A stretch of DNA of 35,923 bases from Nitrospiraceae bacterium (lineage in GTDB: Bacteria > Nitrospirota > Nitrospiria > Nitrospirales > UBA8639): the NCBI GenBank assembly GCA_003523945.1, contig DOFS01000131.1, positions 424 to 36,346 on the forward strand. Direction: 5' to 3'. The notes beneath the pieces were generated by a model, which worked only from the letters and a program-made list of their open reading frames with translations, ran no database searches and was not told the DNA's origin. A program made the position numbers and the translations under genes. Below are positions 7,883 through 15,721 of this stretch, piece by piece; position 1 is the first letter of the stretch; each line of letters starts with the position of its first letter.

Positions 7883-9769
7883 CTAGTCATTGTAAAGATT
7901 GACTTGCAGGCCTAACCGTAAATTCAGATTTGTATCCCGGTTGGCATATCTCTTAATTTTAAATGTGTAATAGCCCGAGACGGAAGGTGCAAAGTTCACC
8001 CGCTCGAACGAATTATCCCAGGAAGCCGATCCCCCCACATACGTCCCATTGGGGTCGTAGACTCGAAGATCCATGTCCATACCGATAGGATGAGCATCGT
8101 TTCGATGAGTATAAGTATAGCTTCCCCGGTTTAACCAACTAATGACTACTCGCGCGTGATCCCAGCCGTTGCTGATATAAAATGTCTTTTCGATAGCCCC
8201 GTTGTCGTTTCCATCCTGGCTGTCAAAATATTCAAACGCATCATTGTTGCCGGTCCAGTACCAGTACCAGCCGTTCCAATGGGCGCTCGCAAAGTCGATA
8301 CCCCCTAACCCCACTTTATTGAAACCGCCCGCAATGGGATCAGTAGCTCCGGCCAACATGTTGGCTCTTAACAGGTAGGGACGGTATTGCAGGAATGTGC
8401 GGTGGGACATCATGTCCGCGGCAAATGCGGCCGCATGTGGTGTCGCTTGGCTGGTACCGCTCATCGTAAACCCACCAGCGGTGATGTTGGACCCCGGAGC
8501 CGTCACTTCCGGTTTGTCATTGCCGGTTTCAGGGTCGACAAAGGGTGAGGTCCCGCTAATGGAATCATTGGCGTCATTATAGTTTCCGACCGTGATGAGA
8601 TTGAGGCCCTTCCCGGGCGATCGGACATTCCCTGTTCCGTTGCCGGTGTTGCCTCCGCTATTGAAGACGGCAATGTTTTCGTTATAAGAAAAGTTATCCC
8701 ATTCACGATCGAGCGTGGTGTAGTTGGTATTGTCATTGGTGCTGTTTGACCGCGTGACAATATGGATCGGAGGGTTGAGCGGTGGAATCACCTGAATGCC
8801 AAAAATCTTGAGCCCATGGAGATCGATGGCTGTTGGCAAAACAGCCCCGCCCCGGCAATAGAGAAACGACGCAGGTGACACCGTTCGCAAAATCGCACCC
8901 ACATTTCTGGAATGATCGGTTTCACTTCCCGCTAGACGATCGTAATTTGTGATCCGGGATTCGTTGGCACAGCCACTTTCGGTCATATATAACCCGATAC
9001 CGTTTCCGCGAGTGGTGGTGTTGGGTAACGCCGAAGTGCTGATGCTGGTCGCACCCATGGCCTGGTTAATATCATCTTCGCCGGGCTCATACAGTTCAAT
9101 GCCCTCAATGCTGCCATCGTTGGATTCGAGCAACTCGGCAATTTCGTTTTTTGTCAATTCTAATGTCAGCGTTTGTCGTCCTTCCTTGAGAGCGGTTCGT
9201 AGCCCTTCCCGATTTTCCAATCCAAACCGTTTCGCCCACCGCAAGACCTGTGCGTCGCGTTGTTCCGCCCGTTTCTCGTTTTGGGCATGGAGCATGGTTG
9301 CCTGTCGTTCAATCTGTTTTTCCAATTCACGGTCTGATAAGGAGCGACCATTGACGATATGTTCTTTGGAGATACCCTGAGTAATTTCACCGCCCCCGAA
9401 CTGGGGTTGTTCCGGGATGACTTCTTCTTCGTGATGAAGTGCGATGTTGACCCTGAGGCGATCCGAATCTTTGCGGGAAAGGGAGGTAGTCTCCAGAATT
9501 CTCTGGAGTTGAGGTTGAACAATCGTGCGTTTTTCTTTTGGCAACGCCTCTTCTGAAATCTTCTTGCCTTGGCGCGTGACCGCGAAACCTTGAATTTCGT
9601 CATCAGCAGTCAGGACTTTCATAAAGGTCAGCACCTCACCATTGATCGTTTTGGTTTTTTTGGCTATCACCTCCGCATCGGCTGAAAAGACGGGAGTCGC
9701 GAGCATCATGCTACTGGTTATCAATGAGCACATATTCATCCAAGGACTGCATGTTAAGGAAGATCGCAT
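7883..9769 (-). CDS. Secreted S8 (subtilase) family serine peptidase with Glu in the Asp position
   Basis: A 628-residue protein. An ATG with AAAGGAA upstream opens a signal peptide (about residues 1-30, cleavage near 'VFSA'). Residues 31-230 are an extended, charged propeptide-like region ending in an I9-like 'LTLELTKNEIAELLE...IEGIELYEPG'. The catalytic domain shows 'HSRNVGAIL' (His286), 'NSGGNTG' (oxyanion Asn374) and the canonical serine motif 'MSGTSQATPHAAAFAA' (Ser440). The usual 'DTG/DSG' is replaced by 'MTESGC', so the acid would be Glu264. The C-terminal part is beta-rich, with 'DMDLRVYDPNG' and 'SGYYTFKIKR', like a PPC/P-type domain. Predicted periplasmic or extracellular. Substrate unknown. 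A palindromic site lies about 100 bases upstream. Confidence 0.85.
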   Translation of the reverse strand: MRSSLTCSPWMNMCSLITSSMMLATPVFSADAEVIAKKTKTINGEVLTFMKVLTADDEIQGFAVTRQGKKISEEALPKEKRTIVQPQLQRILETTSLSRKDSDRLRVNIALHHEEEVIPEQPQFGGGEITQGISKEHIVNGRSLSDRELEKQIERQATMLHAQNEKRAEQRDAQVLRWAKRFGLENREGLRTALKEGRQTLTLELTKNEIAELLESNDGSIEGIELYEPGEDDINQAMGATSISTSALPNTTTRGNGIGLYMTESGCANESRITNYDRLAGSETDHSRNVGAILRTVSPASFLYCRGGAVLPTAIDLHGLKIFGIQVIPPLNPPIHIVTRSNSTNDNTNYTTLDREWDNFSYNENIAVFNSGGNTGNGTGNVRSPGKGLNLITVGNYNDANDSISGTSPFVDPETGNDKPEVTAPGSNITAGGFTMSGTSQATPHAAAFAADMMSHRTFLQYRPYLLRANMLAGATDPIAGGFNKVGLGGIDFASAHWNGWYWYWTGNNDAFEYFDSQDGNDNGAIEKTFYISNGWDHARVVISWLNRGSYTYTHRNDAHPIGMDMDLRVYDPNGTYVGGSASWDNSFERVNFAPSVSGYYTFKIKRYANRDTNLNLRLGLQVNLYND

Positions 9770-10361
9770 CGCTGTTCCTTTCTAATGGTTCATGGTCTCT
9801 TCGAGATCATCTGAAAATGAAGTCTTGTTCACGCATAGAACTTTCAACTATGTGTTCTCAGGCTTGTGACAATTCGGGCCCAAATTGTCATGGAGGAGGC
9901 AGGGAGCAAGCGGTGTGCCATGAGAGCGTGAGTGTTGGCGAAATGAACCAGAATGTGTGATCAGACAGGCCACCACACAGATGATTTCGAGGACAGCGTG
10001 ATCGGTAAATATAGAGCTGGAGGGGAAATCTGGAGTTGGCGGATGACAGAAAAACTAAGAAGAAAAAATAATAACACTGGCGTGGAGGTTTGAGTATAAG
10101 ACAAAAAAGCTCTGCAACACGTGGGAAAATGCGAACAAGAGGCCGAGTGATGTATCTATTTGGATGAGAATTTTATCGAATGAGATACAGGGTAAGGGAT
10201 GGCTCTTACGGAACGTGATACTCTCTAGAGCAGATGGAAGTGTCGATCTCGTTCGTCCAGTCATCCGGCTAAGGTGGGCCATGCCTCTTTCACGATGATC
10301 ATGGTCTTGAAGGATGTCGCGTCGGGTTTTTGGTAGGTCTGACCCGGTCAGCCACGGAACG
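9770..10361. other. Gene-free stretch upstream of the S8 peptidase
   Basis: No convincing gene is seen on either strand. Short open frames here have no good ribosome site and no recognisable protein character. The one clear structure is the 24-base palindrome at 9867-9890. The sequence between 10030 and 10180 is AT-rich on the peptidase strand and could hold its promoter. Confidence 0.5.
9867..9890. promoter_or_regulatory. 24-bp palindrome, operator-like, upstream of the S8 peptidase
   Basis: TGACAATT and AATTGTCA are perfect 8-base arms flanking a GGGCCC core; only one base pair in the 12-base half-site breaks the symmetry. It lies 98 bases upstream of the peptidase start. The size and symmetry fit a dimeric regulator site; on the peptidase strand the right arm also supplies a TTGTCA that could act as a -35 element. 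Confidence 0.45.
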
Positions 10362-11879
10362 TTAGCGCTGGGTATACCAACGGAAGCCGCCGGATTCTTT
10401 GAAGGCCGGTTGTTGCCCAATGCTCATGCCGCCGGGTTTTTCGACCAACAAGACTTTGAAATCCCACAGACCGAACCAGGCGGGGTCCAAGACGTTATGG
10501 TAGTGCAAGCCGGTGAGTTTCGGAAGAAGAGCGCCGAGCGCGGCACCCAATTCTTTTTCGGTATAAGCACGAACGGAGAAGGGCTTCTCCAATTCACGAC
10601 AAAATCGTCTTAGCGTATAGGCCGCCCCGGTACATAAGACGTTTATGTCCCGTTTCATGCCAAGCAATTGCGGCAGGGTGCAATACTGCTCGCGGAAGCC
10701 CAGCCATTTGGCTGCATGACGAAGATGACTGAATTGCACTTCATATTCGGTGTGACCGGGCAATCTGACGGGAGAAGGCCAATCATCTTCGATCCCGAAT
10801 TCGACCAGGATGGCACGTCCGCCCGGCCTCAGCACGCGCCAGACTTCCTGTAAAAATTGAATGGCGCCGTAATTGAAAATGACTTCGTCGGGAAAGGGTG
10901 GCATAAGCGGCAGGCGCATGCGCCTGATAAGGTCCAGGGCTTCCTCATGCAAGGGATTTTCACCTTTAAAGGTGAAAAGTTCGTCGCCGGAAAATTGAAT
11001 GGGTGTCATGTCGGCGAGATTTTCATTGTCGATCAATAAATCGACGGAATGGTCGGCCAAGGGCATTCGTTCGGCATTGGCTTGAATGGCTGCCGCTGTC
11101 CACCCCGCCTTTCGCGCCAGGGACGTTTGGGATCCAAGGAACGGGCCGGTCAGATCAAGAAAGGTATACTGGATGCCTTTCCGTTCCTCCGCAGAAAGTT
11201 CTCCCGCCAGTTCCTTTGAGACATACCCGAGGCCGGCGCCCACTTCCAGAATGCGTTTGGGCTTGGGAGAGAGCCAGCCCATTTGGCGTAGGGTTTTGCC
11301 GAGTAGCCGACCATAGGTGAGCCCGTTCATGGCCTCGCAGGGTTCACGAAATAAATGCGAGACCGTGGTTTCGATAAGTTCAAAATGGCCGTGGGGACCT
11401 TGGATCCCCTGAACGTGAAATTGGGACAGATGATCTTCGGTTTCCGCTTGGACGTTTTGATGCCACCCTTCGCGCACCTTTTGCAGTAATAAATCCCACT
11501 TCGCTTCGGCGCTGTGTCCGCTGGGGGGTTCAGTCCCATAATAGGCTAACGAAAAGCGTGGTTGAGCCCACCGTTCTAAATGCCAGCGACCGTTCTGTTG
11601 GGTGGGACTGCAGACCCATTTCCCATATTGATTGAGAAGGGCCCCAATGGTCATACGGCCATCCATCGCGCCGAGCAGGGCTGCACCCATACGGTTAAGG
11701 CGAATCAGGGGTAATTCTTCATCAAGCGGGGCCACCCACCATTCCTCAGTAGCATGCTGATAAATCACAATATCCGGCATGCGCCAGGCCCGTTGATTGA
11801 GGATGTCACCCTCTAAGACCTGGGGGCTGACTCCTGCCCAGGTTTCGGCAGTCGGCTGAGAGGCGGCGGTTTCAGTCAT
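10362..11879 (-). CDS. SAM-dependent methyltransferase with N-terminal PqqD-like domain
   Basis: A 505-residue soluble protein with no signal peptide. Residues about 29-88 ('WRMPDIVIYQ...PLIRLNRMGAALLGAMDG.MTIGALLNQYG') have the pattern of a PqqD-like/RRE winged-helix domain: two beta strands, 'LN..G..ll..mDG..T...l'. A class I methyltransferase domain follows, with motif I 'RILEVGAGLGYVS' at 209-221, an acidic 'FLDLTGP' strand, 'NAERMPLADHSVDLLI' and the post-motif 'VWRVLRPGGRAILVEFG'. The C-terminal 100 residues are not recognised. PqqD-like domains bind peptide substrates of RiPP-modifying enzymes, so a peptide or protein substrate is possible but unproven. The start ATG has only a weak site. 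A second methyltransferase lies 176 bases upstream on the same strand. Confidence 0.75.
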   Translation of the reverse strand: MTETAASQPTAETWAGVSPQVLEGDILNQRAWRMPDIVIYQHATEEWWVAPLDEELPLIRLNRMGAALLGAMDGRMTIGALLNQYGKWVCSPTQQNGRWHLERWAQPRFSLAYYGTEPPSGHSAEAKWDLLLQKVREGWHQNVQAETEDHLSQFHVQGIQGPHGHFELIETTVSHLFREPCEAMNGLTYGRLLGKTLRQMGWLSPKPKRILEVGAGLGYVSKELAGELSAEERKGIQYTFLDLTGPFLGSQTSLARKAGWTAAAIQANAERMPLADHSVDLLIDNENLADMTPIQFSGDELFTFKGENPLHEEALDLIRRMRLPLMPPFPDEVIFNYGAIQFLQEVWRVLRPGGRAILVEFGIEDDWPSPVRLPGHTEYEVQFSHLRHAAKWLGFREQYCTLPQLLGMKRDINVLCTGAAYTLRRFCRELEKPFSVRAYTEKELGAALGALLPKLTGLHYHNVLDPAWFGLWDFKVLLVEKPGGMSIGQQPAFKESGGFRWYTQR

Positions 11880-12055
11880 GAGGGCTTGGTTCCGGTTTCA
11901 ATCGTCACGTCTAGGCCAAAACGAAGTTGCAAGACTACCCGAACTATCCGAAAGGCTGCAACCTATTGGTGAATACCCGTCAGTAAGGCGTGAGGAAAAA
12001 TTTCCTGTAAAGAGGGGGAAGGAATAGAGGCTCCCCCCTGGTTCCCAATCGTCAT

Positions 12056-12721
12056 TTAAGGTTTTTGTGCCAGGATACTGGCGAAGGCGGCATCTCCGGT
12101 ATCGACCTCTTGATAACGCAACACCCGCAGGCCTGGGAGCAGGGTTAATAATTCATTCCGCCGTAAAAGAAATTCTTTGTTAAATTGTGGTCGATATTGC
12201 AAATGATCCACCGTATAAGTTTCGATCAAGATCATTCCCCCTGGCTTTAGAGCCGCAGCCATTTTGGGGAACAGATCTCGCTGTAAGTAATAGGTGCAAA
12301 GAATGACGTCAAAGATATTGGGGGGAATGGTGTATTGTTCCAGATCTGCGACCACGGTGGTTAAAGTCACACCTTTCTCGGCAGCCATGGCCTGGGCTTT
12401 TTTGAAGCCCGCCTCCGAAATATCGACCCCGGTGACCTGAAAGCCTTTCGTGGCCAAAAAGACCCCGTTCCGCCCTTCACCCATGGCCAAGTCCAGGGCA
12501 GCCCCTTTGGGCAGTAGGCCTAGGTGGTCCTGCAAAAACGGGATGGGGTCGCGTCCGAATAAATATCTCTCGGTTTCATATTTCTTATTCCACCGCTCTT
12601 TGTCTTCTTCCGCCGCTCGCGAGGAGTCAAGAACAGGTAATACAGCAAGGCCGACCAGGCTAAGAAACGCGAGGCTACATTTCCATGAAAAGTTGAGGAT
12701 CGTGGGAACGGGATTCTTCAT
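12056..12721 (-). CDS. Class I SAM methyltransferase with signal peptide (TehB/TPMT-like)
   Basis: I start at the ATG at 12721, seven bases after a strong AAAGGAGG; a GTG directly in front (12724) is also possible. The first 38 or so residues form a signal-peptide-like segment (basic start, hydrophobic 'LAFLSLVGLAVLPVL', 'SRA' before 'AEED'). The rest is a complete small methyltransferase: 'RWNKKYETERYLFGRDP' (TehB/thiopurine-methyltransferase-like opening), SAM motif 'ALDLAMGEGRNGVFLA', 'VTGVDIS', 'DVILCTYYLQRDLF', and 'LKPGGMILIETY'. There is no internal Met between the signal and the domain, so the leader is not a simple start error. A periplasmic SAM enzyme would be unusual; the leader may instead anchor it in the inner membrane, leaving the topology open. 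Confidence 0.75.
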   Translation of the reverse strand: MKNPVPTILNFSWKCSLAFLSLVGLAVLPVLDSSRAAEEDKERWNKKYETERYLFGRDPIPFLQDHLGLLPKGAALDLAMGEGRNGVFLATKGFQVTGVDISEAGFKKAQAMAAEKGVTLTTVVADLEQYTIPPNIFDVILCTYYLQRDLFPKMAAALKPGGMILIETYTVDHLQYRPQFNKEFLLRRNELLTLLPGLRVLRYQEVDTGDAAFASILAQKP

Positions 12722-12796
12722 CACATTACCTCCTTTGGAGGCTCATCTCGGACAGCCTCAAATGAATGAACGGCATCAGGTATGAGTATGGGATGA

Positions 12797-12818
12797 ATGC
12801 CGGTCCTTAGGCCGGCAT
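12797..12818. promoter_or_regulatory. Hairpin in the divergent region before the CopD-like gene
   Basis: ATGCCGG and CCGGCAT pair around an interior that adds a CC/GG pair with one bulged T. It lies between two divergent genes, so a leader hairpin or operator is more likely than a terminator. Confidence 0.3.
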
Positions 12819-12958
12819 GACTTCCCTAGTTGTTGAGAGAACCATAGCCTATTTCGGTCATGGCACGAAAGAATTCGGGAATTTCTTCAGTGGTCTTTCC
12901 TCCTTCCAGTGGGTATCATGCCAGGGTTTGGGATATGAATAAAAAATAGGAGAGAAAT

Positions 12959-13438
12959 ATGCCCGCCTATGTCGTCACGTGGATTCATTTATTAGCCGTT
13001 ATCACTTTCATTGGCGGATGGATGTTTGTCCAACTTGTGGTCAGGCCGAGTTTGACTGAAGGGAAAGCCAAGGTGCCTGCGAAGGAGGCCCTTGAAATGG
13101 CCGGAAAAATAGGGCAGCGTTTTAAAACGGTGGGCTGGGTGAGTCTCATGGTGCTCATCTTTACGGGTGCGTCTCAATTACTGGATGAAAGCGGATCAGC
13201 GCGGATTGAAACGAGCTGGGGGCTCATCATGATGCTCAAGCTCTTTGTCTTTGCCATCGTGGGCGGGTTAATTTTTGTCCACGATCTCATCATTGATCCT
13301 TATGGGGAAATCGGAAAGAGTCAACGAGCAGATAGGCCTCAGTTGTTGTTCACAGGAAAAGTGGTGTGGGTTCAACGGGCTATTGTCCTACTCAGTCTGG
13401 TTGTTCTTGGTATTGCGGTGTATTTAACCTCTCTCTAA
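12959..13438 (+). CDS. CopD-like four-helix membrane protein
   Basis: A 159-residue inner-membrane protein with four hydrophobic segments (about residues 4-26, 56-75, 88-108 and 135-157). The first helix contains 'WIHLLAVITFIGGWMFV', with a His in the place typical of CopD/DUF2269-like proteins, and the third has 'KLFVFAIVGGLIFVHDLI'. CopD-type proteins are linked to copper handling, and related small families may bind heme through the helix histidines; neither is shown here. AGGAG lies seven bases before the ATG. It is a single gene, divergent from the exported methyltransferase. Confidence 0.7.
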   Translation: MPAYVVTWIHLLAVITFIGGWMFVQLVVRPSLTEGKAKVPAKEALEMAGKIGQRFKTVGWVSLMVLIFTGASQLLDESGSARIETSWGLIMMLKLFVFAIVGGLIFVHDLIIDPYGEIGKSQRADRPQLLFTGKVVWVQRAIVLLSLVVLGIAVYLTSL

Positions 13439-13754
13439 CTTCATGGGGTAAGCCATTCACACGCTTCCTGTGGGTTGCCTTTTTCCTTTGTCCTTCCCTG
13501 GTTTCGTGATTGTCTGGCTATGCTTTTCACAAGATGATCATCGTTGCGCAGTTAACGCCCGTGGTGAAGGAAGACTCGTATAAGCGAATGATGATGAAGT
13601 GGTCGGTCCATGCCTTCATTCGAGGAAGACATCATGCTTCGGGGAGGAACCACTCGGCGTCTGATACCGGCATTCTTCTTCAAATAATCAGGGCATGGGG
13701 TGCGTGGCCGTCTCGGGATAAGCGCTGATTCTTTTTATATAAAGAGGAGACATT
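13439..13754. other. Gene-free stretch after the CopD-like gene
   Basis: An open frame at 13510-13728 has no ribosome site and no protein-like composition, so I do not call it. An AT-rich box 'TTTTTATATAAAG' lies at the right end, just before the Shine-Dalgarno of the next small ORF. Confidence 0.4.
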
Positions 13755-13874
13755 TTGACCCCTGTGAGTATTGGAGCGGCCATCGGCCTGGTGACTCCGT
13801 TGATGTCATTCCCGCATTCAATGGAAGTTCTCATTGGTCGTAAGTACGTGATTCAGTGGGTAGGGAAGTCATGA
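13755..13874 (+). CDS. Putative 39-residue small protein, translationally coupled
   Basis: A TTG start follows AGAGGAGA at normal spacing, and the frame runs for 39 codons. The first half is hydrophobic ('SIGAAIGLVTPLMSF') and the tail is more basic ('GRKYVIQWVGKS'). Its TGA stop overlaps the next gene's ATG as ATGA, the usual sign of translational coupling. I do not recognise a family. It might be a real small membrane peptide, a leader, or the remains of a longer gene. Confidence 0.4.
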   Translation: MTPVSIGAAIGLVTPLMSFPHSMEVLIGRKYVIQWVGKS

Positions 13875-14157
13875 ACCAACAGCTGGGAGAGTATGATGAA
13901 CAATCATTGGTGGAGAAGAGAACCACGTTGTCCGAGACTGTGGCCAAACATGTGACCAATGGGAAAGTGTTGCTTCAAGTCTGGATGACCGACACCAACT
14001 CTGAGACTTTGGAAAAGTTGAAAGAATTCGGCTTCGAAGAGCGGCTCAGCCCAAGAAGGGCCAATTGGTGGTCGGGAGGCTGTCCGTTGAACAATTGGAA
14101 GCCTTCTCAAAATTGTCCGGGGTGCGGTATGTCACGCTGCAGCGGGCCGTAACATAA
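13871..14157 (+). pseudogene. S8-propeptide-like (I9-type) small protein, frameshifted
   Basis: From the ATG at 13871 the frame encodes an N-terminal region and then 'KVLLQVWMTDTNSETLEKLKEFGFEE', a typical first half of a propeptide/inhibitor-like domain. Between about 14030 and 14058 the good frame moves by -1. The new frame then reads 'KKGQLVVGRLSVEQLEAF' and 'LSGVRYVTLQRAVT' to a TAA at 14155. Joined, the two halves give one sensible domain of about 95 residues of the kind found in front of, or separately from, subtilases. Unshifted reading gives a Cys/Trp-rich nonsense tail ending at 14152. The frameshift is either a real mutation, a sequencing error of one missing base, or (less likely) programmed. 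A secreted S8 peptidase is encoded about 4 kb away. Confidence 0.6.
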
Positions 14158-14180
14158 TTTGGTGGGTGGGTGATGGCCAG

Positions 14181-14206
14181 GCGGCTCAGGTTCATACCTG
14201 AGCCGC
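14181..14206. terminator. Strong hairpin between the propeptide-like gene and ccmI
   Basis: Perfect 11-base arms (GCGGCTCAGGT / ACCTGAGCCGC) with a 4-base loop lie in the short interval between two convergent genes. The stability and place fit a bidirectional terminator ending the ccm operon. T-runs are short. Confidence 0.65.
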
Positions 14207-14316
14207 ACCGATTTCTATGCAAATAGGTGCTGGAATTTTATGCAGGGGGTTTGACGGAATAAGGAATGAAGTTTATCACGACCTTGGTGTCGATAAACCC
14301 CGATGGTCTTGATGAG

Positions 14317-15240
14317 TTAAAACGGTTCTTGGCCGGCTCGGAGTTTGATGAGAGCGTCTTTGACAAACTCCATGTCTTTACTCCCGGGTTCCATGTTTTG
14401 CGCGGCGAGGGTCCAGGCTGCATCGGTTTCTTGCCGGCGATTTAAATACCACAAGGCTAAGCCTCGATACCAGTTGACGGCGGGTTGATTGGGAAGGTCG
14501 GCAAGGACAAAGTCAAAATGAGTGAGAGCCTGCTTGAAAATGGCGGGATCGTCAATTTGGCGTGTTTCAATCTGGATGACTCCTAAATTGTAATGGGCTT
14601 CATGGTGCTTCGGGTCCAGCTCTAAGACTTTTTCCCAGGCTTTTTTGGCTTCAGGGATACGATTTAAGGCTTGATAGGATCGCCCTGCCATGATTTGCCC
14701 TTGCAGGTCATCAGGATTCTCTTTAAGGCGTATCTCCAGTTTGGCGACCATCTCCATCGGATTCGGCCCTCCTCCCATTTCCGCTTCAATGGCCATCAGT
14801 TTTTGTGCGGCTTTGAACTGAAGCGCGCCGTAAATGCCGATAGAGGCAAGGAGGACCACCAAGCCGGAGGCAATGGCCGGAACCCAATTGATTCGCTTGG
14901 AGGCCGCCTGGCGTTGATCCTCCGTTTCGTGTTGAGGCAGGTCCTTGAAGCTGTCCAATTTGTCCAACAGATTGAGCAGACGGCGTTCATCCGTGGCTTT
15001 TAATCGTTCGTAGTCGATAGGGTCCATTCTCCCTTGTGACAATTCCATTTCGAGTTCCTGTAAGGAACGGACCACCGTTTCGCGTTCGACTTGAAGGTCG
15101 ACGAGTTCCTGAGCCCGATCATCGTCCAGGCCAAAGGAGACGGGTGAAGGATCCCGGCGCCAAAACGGAAGGGTGAGGGAAACGAGCACGACCCCCAGGA
15201 TGACCACAAATGGAATCACGAAAATGGCGACAGTCGACAT
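14317..15240 (-). CDS. ccmI: Cytochrome c biogenesis protein CcmI (TPR)
   Basis: A 307-residue membrane protein closing the ccm operon. Two hydrophobic segments (about residues 4-25 and 123-142) enclose a cytoplasmic charged region with 'DLQVERETVVRSLQELE' and 'DYERLKA', as in the CcmI/CycH N-terminal domain. The C-terminal half is periplasmic TPR: 'AGRSYQALNRIPEAKKAWEKVL', 'HYNLGVIQIE' and 'NWYRGLALWYLNR'. CcmI holds apocytochrome c by its C-terminal helix for the CcmF/H ligation complex. It begins 16 bases after ccmH ends. The product is shorter than the bipartite CcmI of many Proteobacteria (about 400 residues), but both parts are present. Confidence 0.88.
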   Translation of the reverse strand: MSTVAIFVIPFVVILGVVLVSLTLPFWRRDPSPVSFGLDDDRAQELVDLQVERETVVRSLQELEMELSQGRMDPIDYERLKATDERRLLNLLDKLDSFKDLPQHETEDQRQAASKRINWVPAIASGLVVLLASIGIYGALQFKAAQKLMAIEAEMGGGPNPMEMVAKLEIRLKENPDDLQGQIMAGRSYQALNRIPEAKKAWEKVLELDPKHHEAHYNLGVIQIETRQIDDPAIFKQALTHFDFVLADLPNQPAVNWYRGLALWYLNRRQETDAAWTLAAQNMEPGSKDMEFVKDALIKLRAGQEPF

Positions 15241-15256
15241 ACGGGATTGAAGCTAT

Positions 15257-15721
15257 TCAGGACTCGAGTTCGCGCTCGATACGTTTTCGAGCCTGATCGT
15301 CCAGTGGCGGAGTCGGTTGGTTTGGCGGAGTGGGGGTATCCCGGACCCAATGGGTAACTTCCTTGTAAAGAAAAAATCCTCCGACGAGCAGGAGGAGAAA
15401 TGGAGCCACCCAGATGAACCAATTGACACCATGTTTAGGGGGTTCCATGAGAATATAGTCACCATAGCGGCTGAGGAAATAGGCGCGAATCTCTTCCGTA
15501 CTGTGTCCCAGGGCGATGCGTTCGCGAATCACTCCTCGCATCTGTTGGGCCAGTGGGGCCCCTGATTCCCAAATGTTTTCTGTTTGACAGACCGTACAGC
15601 GGAGCGTTTTGGCAATTTCCCTAACCTGGACGTCAACGTCCGTCTCATCCTGCATCGTGGCAAATAGAGGGGCAGGAATGACCAACAAAACGACCAGCCA
15701 AAAAGTGAATCGTATGCGCAT
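15257..15721 (-). CDS. ccmH: Cytochrome c biogenesis protein CcmH/CcmL
   Basis: I start at the ATG at 15721, which shares its A with the TGA of ccmG (TGATG overlap) and opens a signal peptide ('FWLVVLLVIPAPLFA'). The open frame upstream has no support. The 154-residue product has the CcmH redox motif 'LRCTVCQTENIWES' at about residues 40-53, then 'RERIALGHSTEEIRAYFLSRYGDYILMEPP', a C-terminal membrane helix ('WFIWVAPFLLLLVGGFFLY') and a charged tail. CcmH reduces apocytochrome CXXCH cysteines together with CcmG and hands the apoprotein to CcmF. Periplasmic, C-terminally anchored. Confidence 0.93.
   Translation of the reverse strand: MRIRFTFWLVVLLVIPAPLFATMQDETDVDVQVREIAKTLRCTVCQTENIWESGAPLAQQMRGVIRERIALGHSTEEIRAYFLSRYGDYILMEPPKHGVNWFIWVAPFLLLLVGGFFLYKEVTHWVRDTPTPPNQPTPPLDDQARKRIERELES

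Noticed and set aside
10055..10420. 121-codon minus-strand open frame overlapping the end of the PqqD-domain methyltransferase, considered as a possible RiPP precursor
   Set aside because: It begins inside the methyltransferase gene, and it lacks a leader/core layout and a convincing start. No precursor peptide could be supported.
13510..13728. 72-codon open frame after the CopD-like gene
   Set aside because: No ribosome site and His/Arg/Met-rich composition without hydrophobic or helical pattern.
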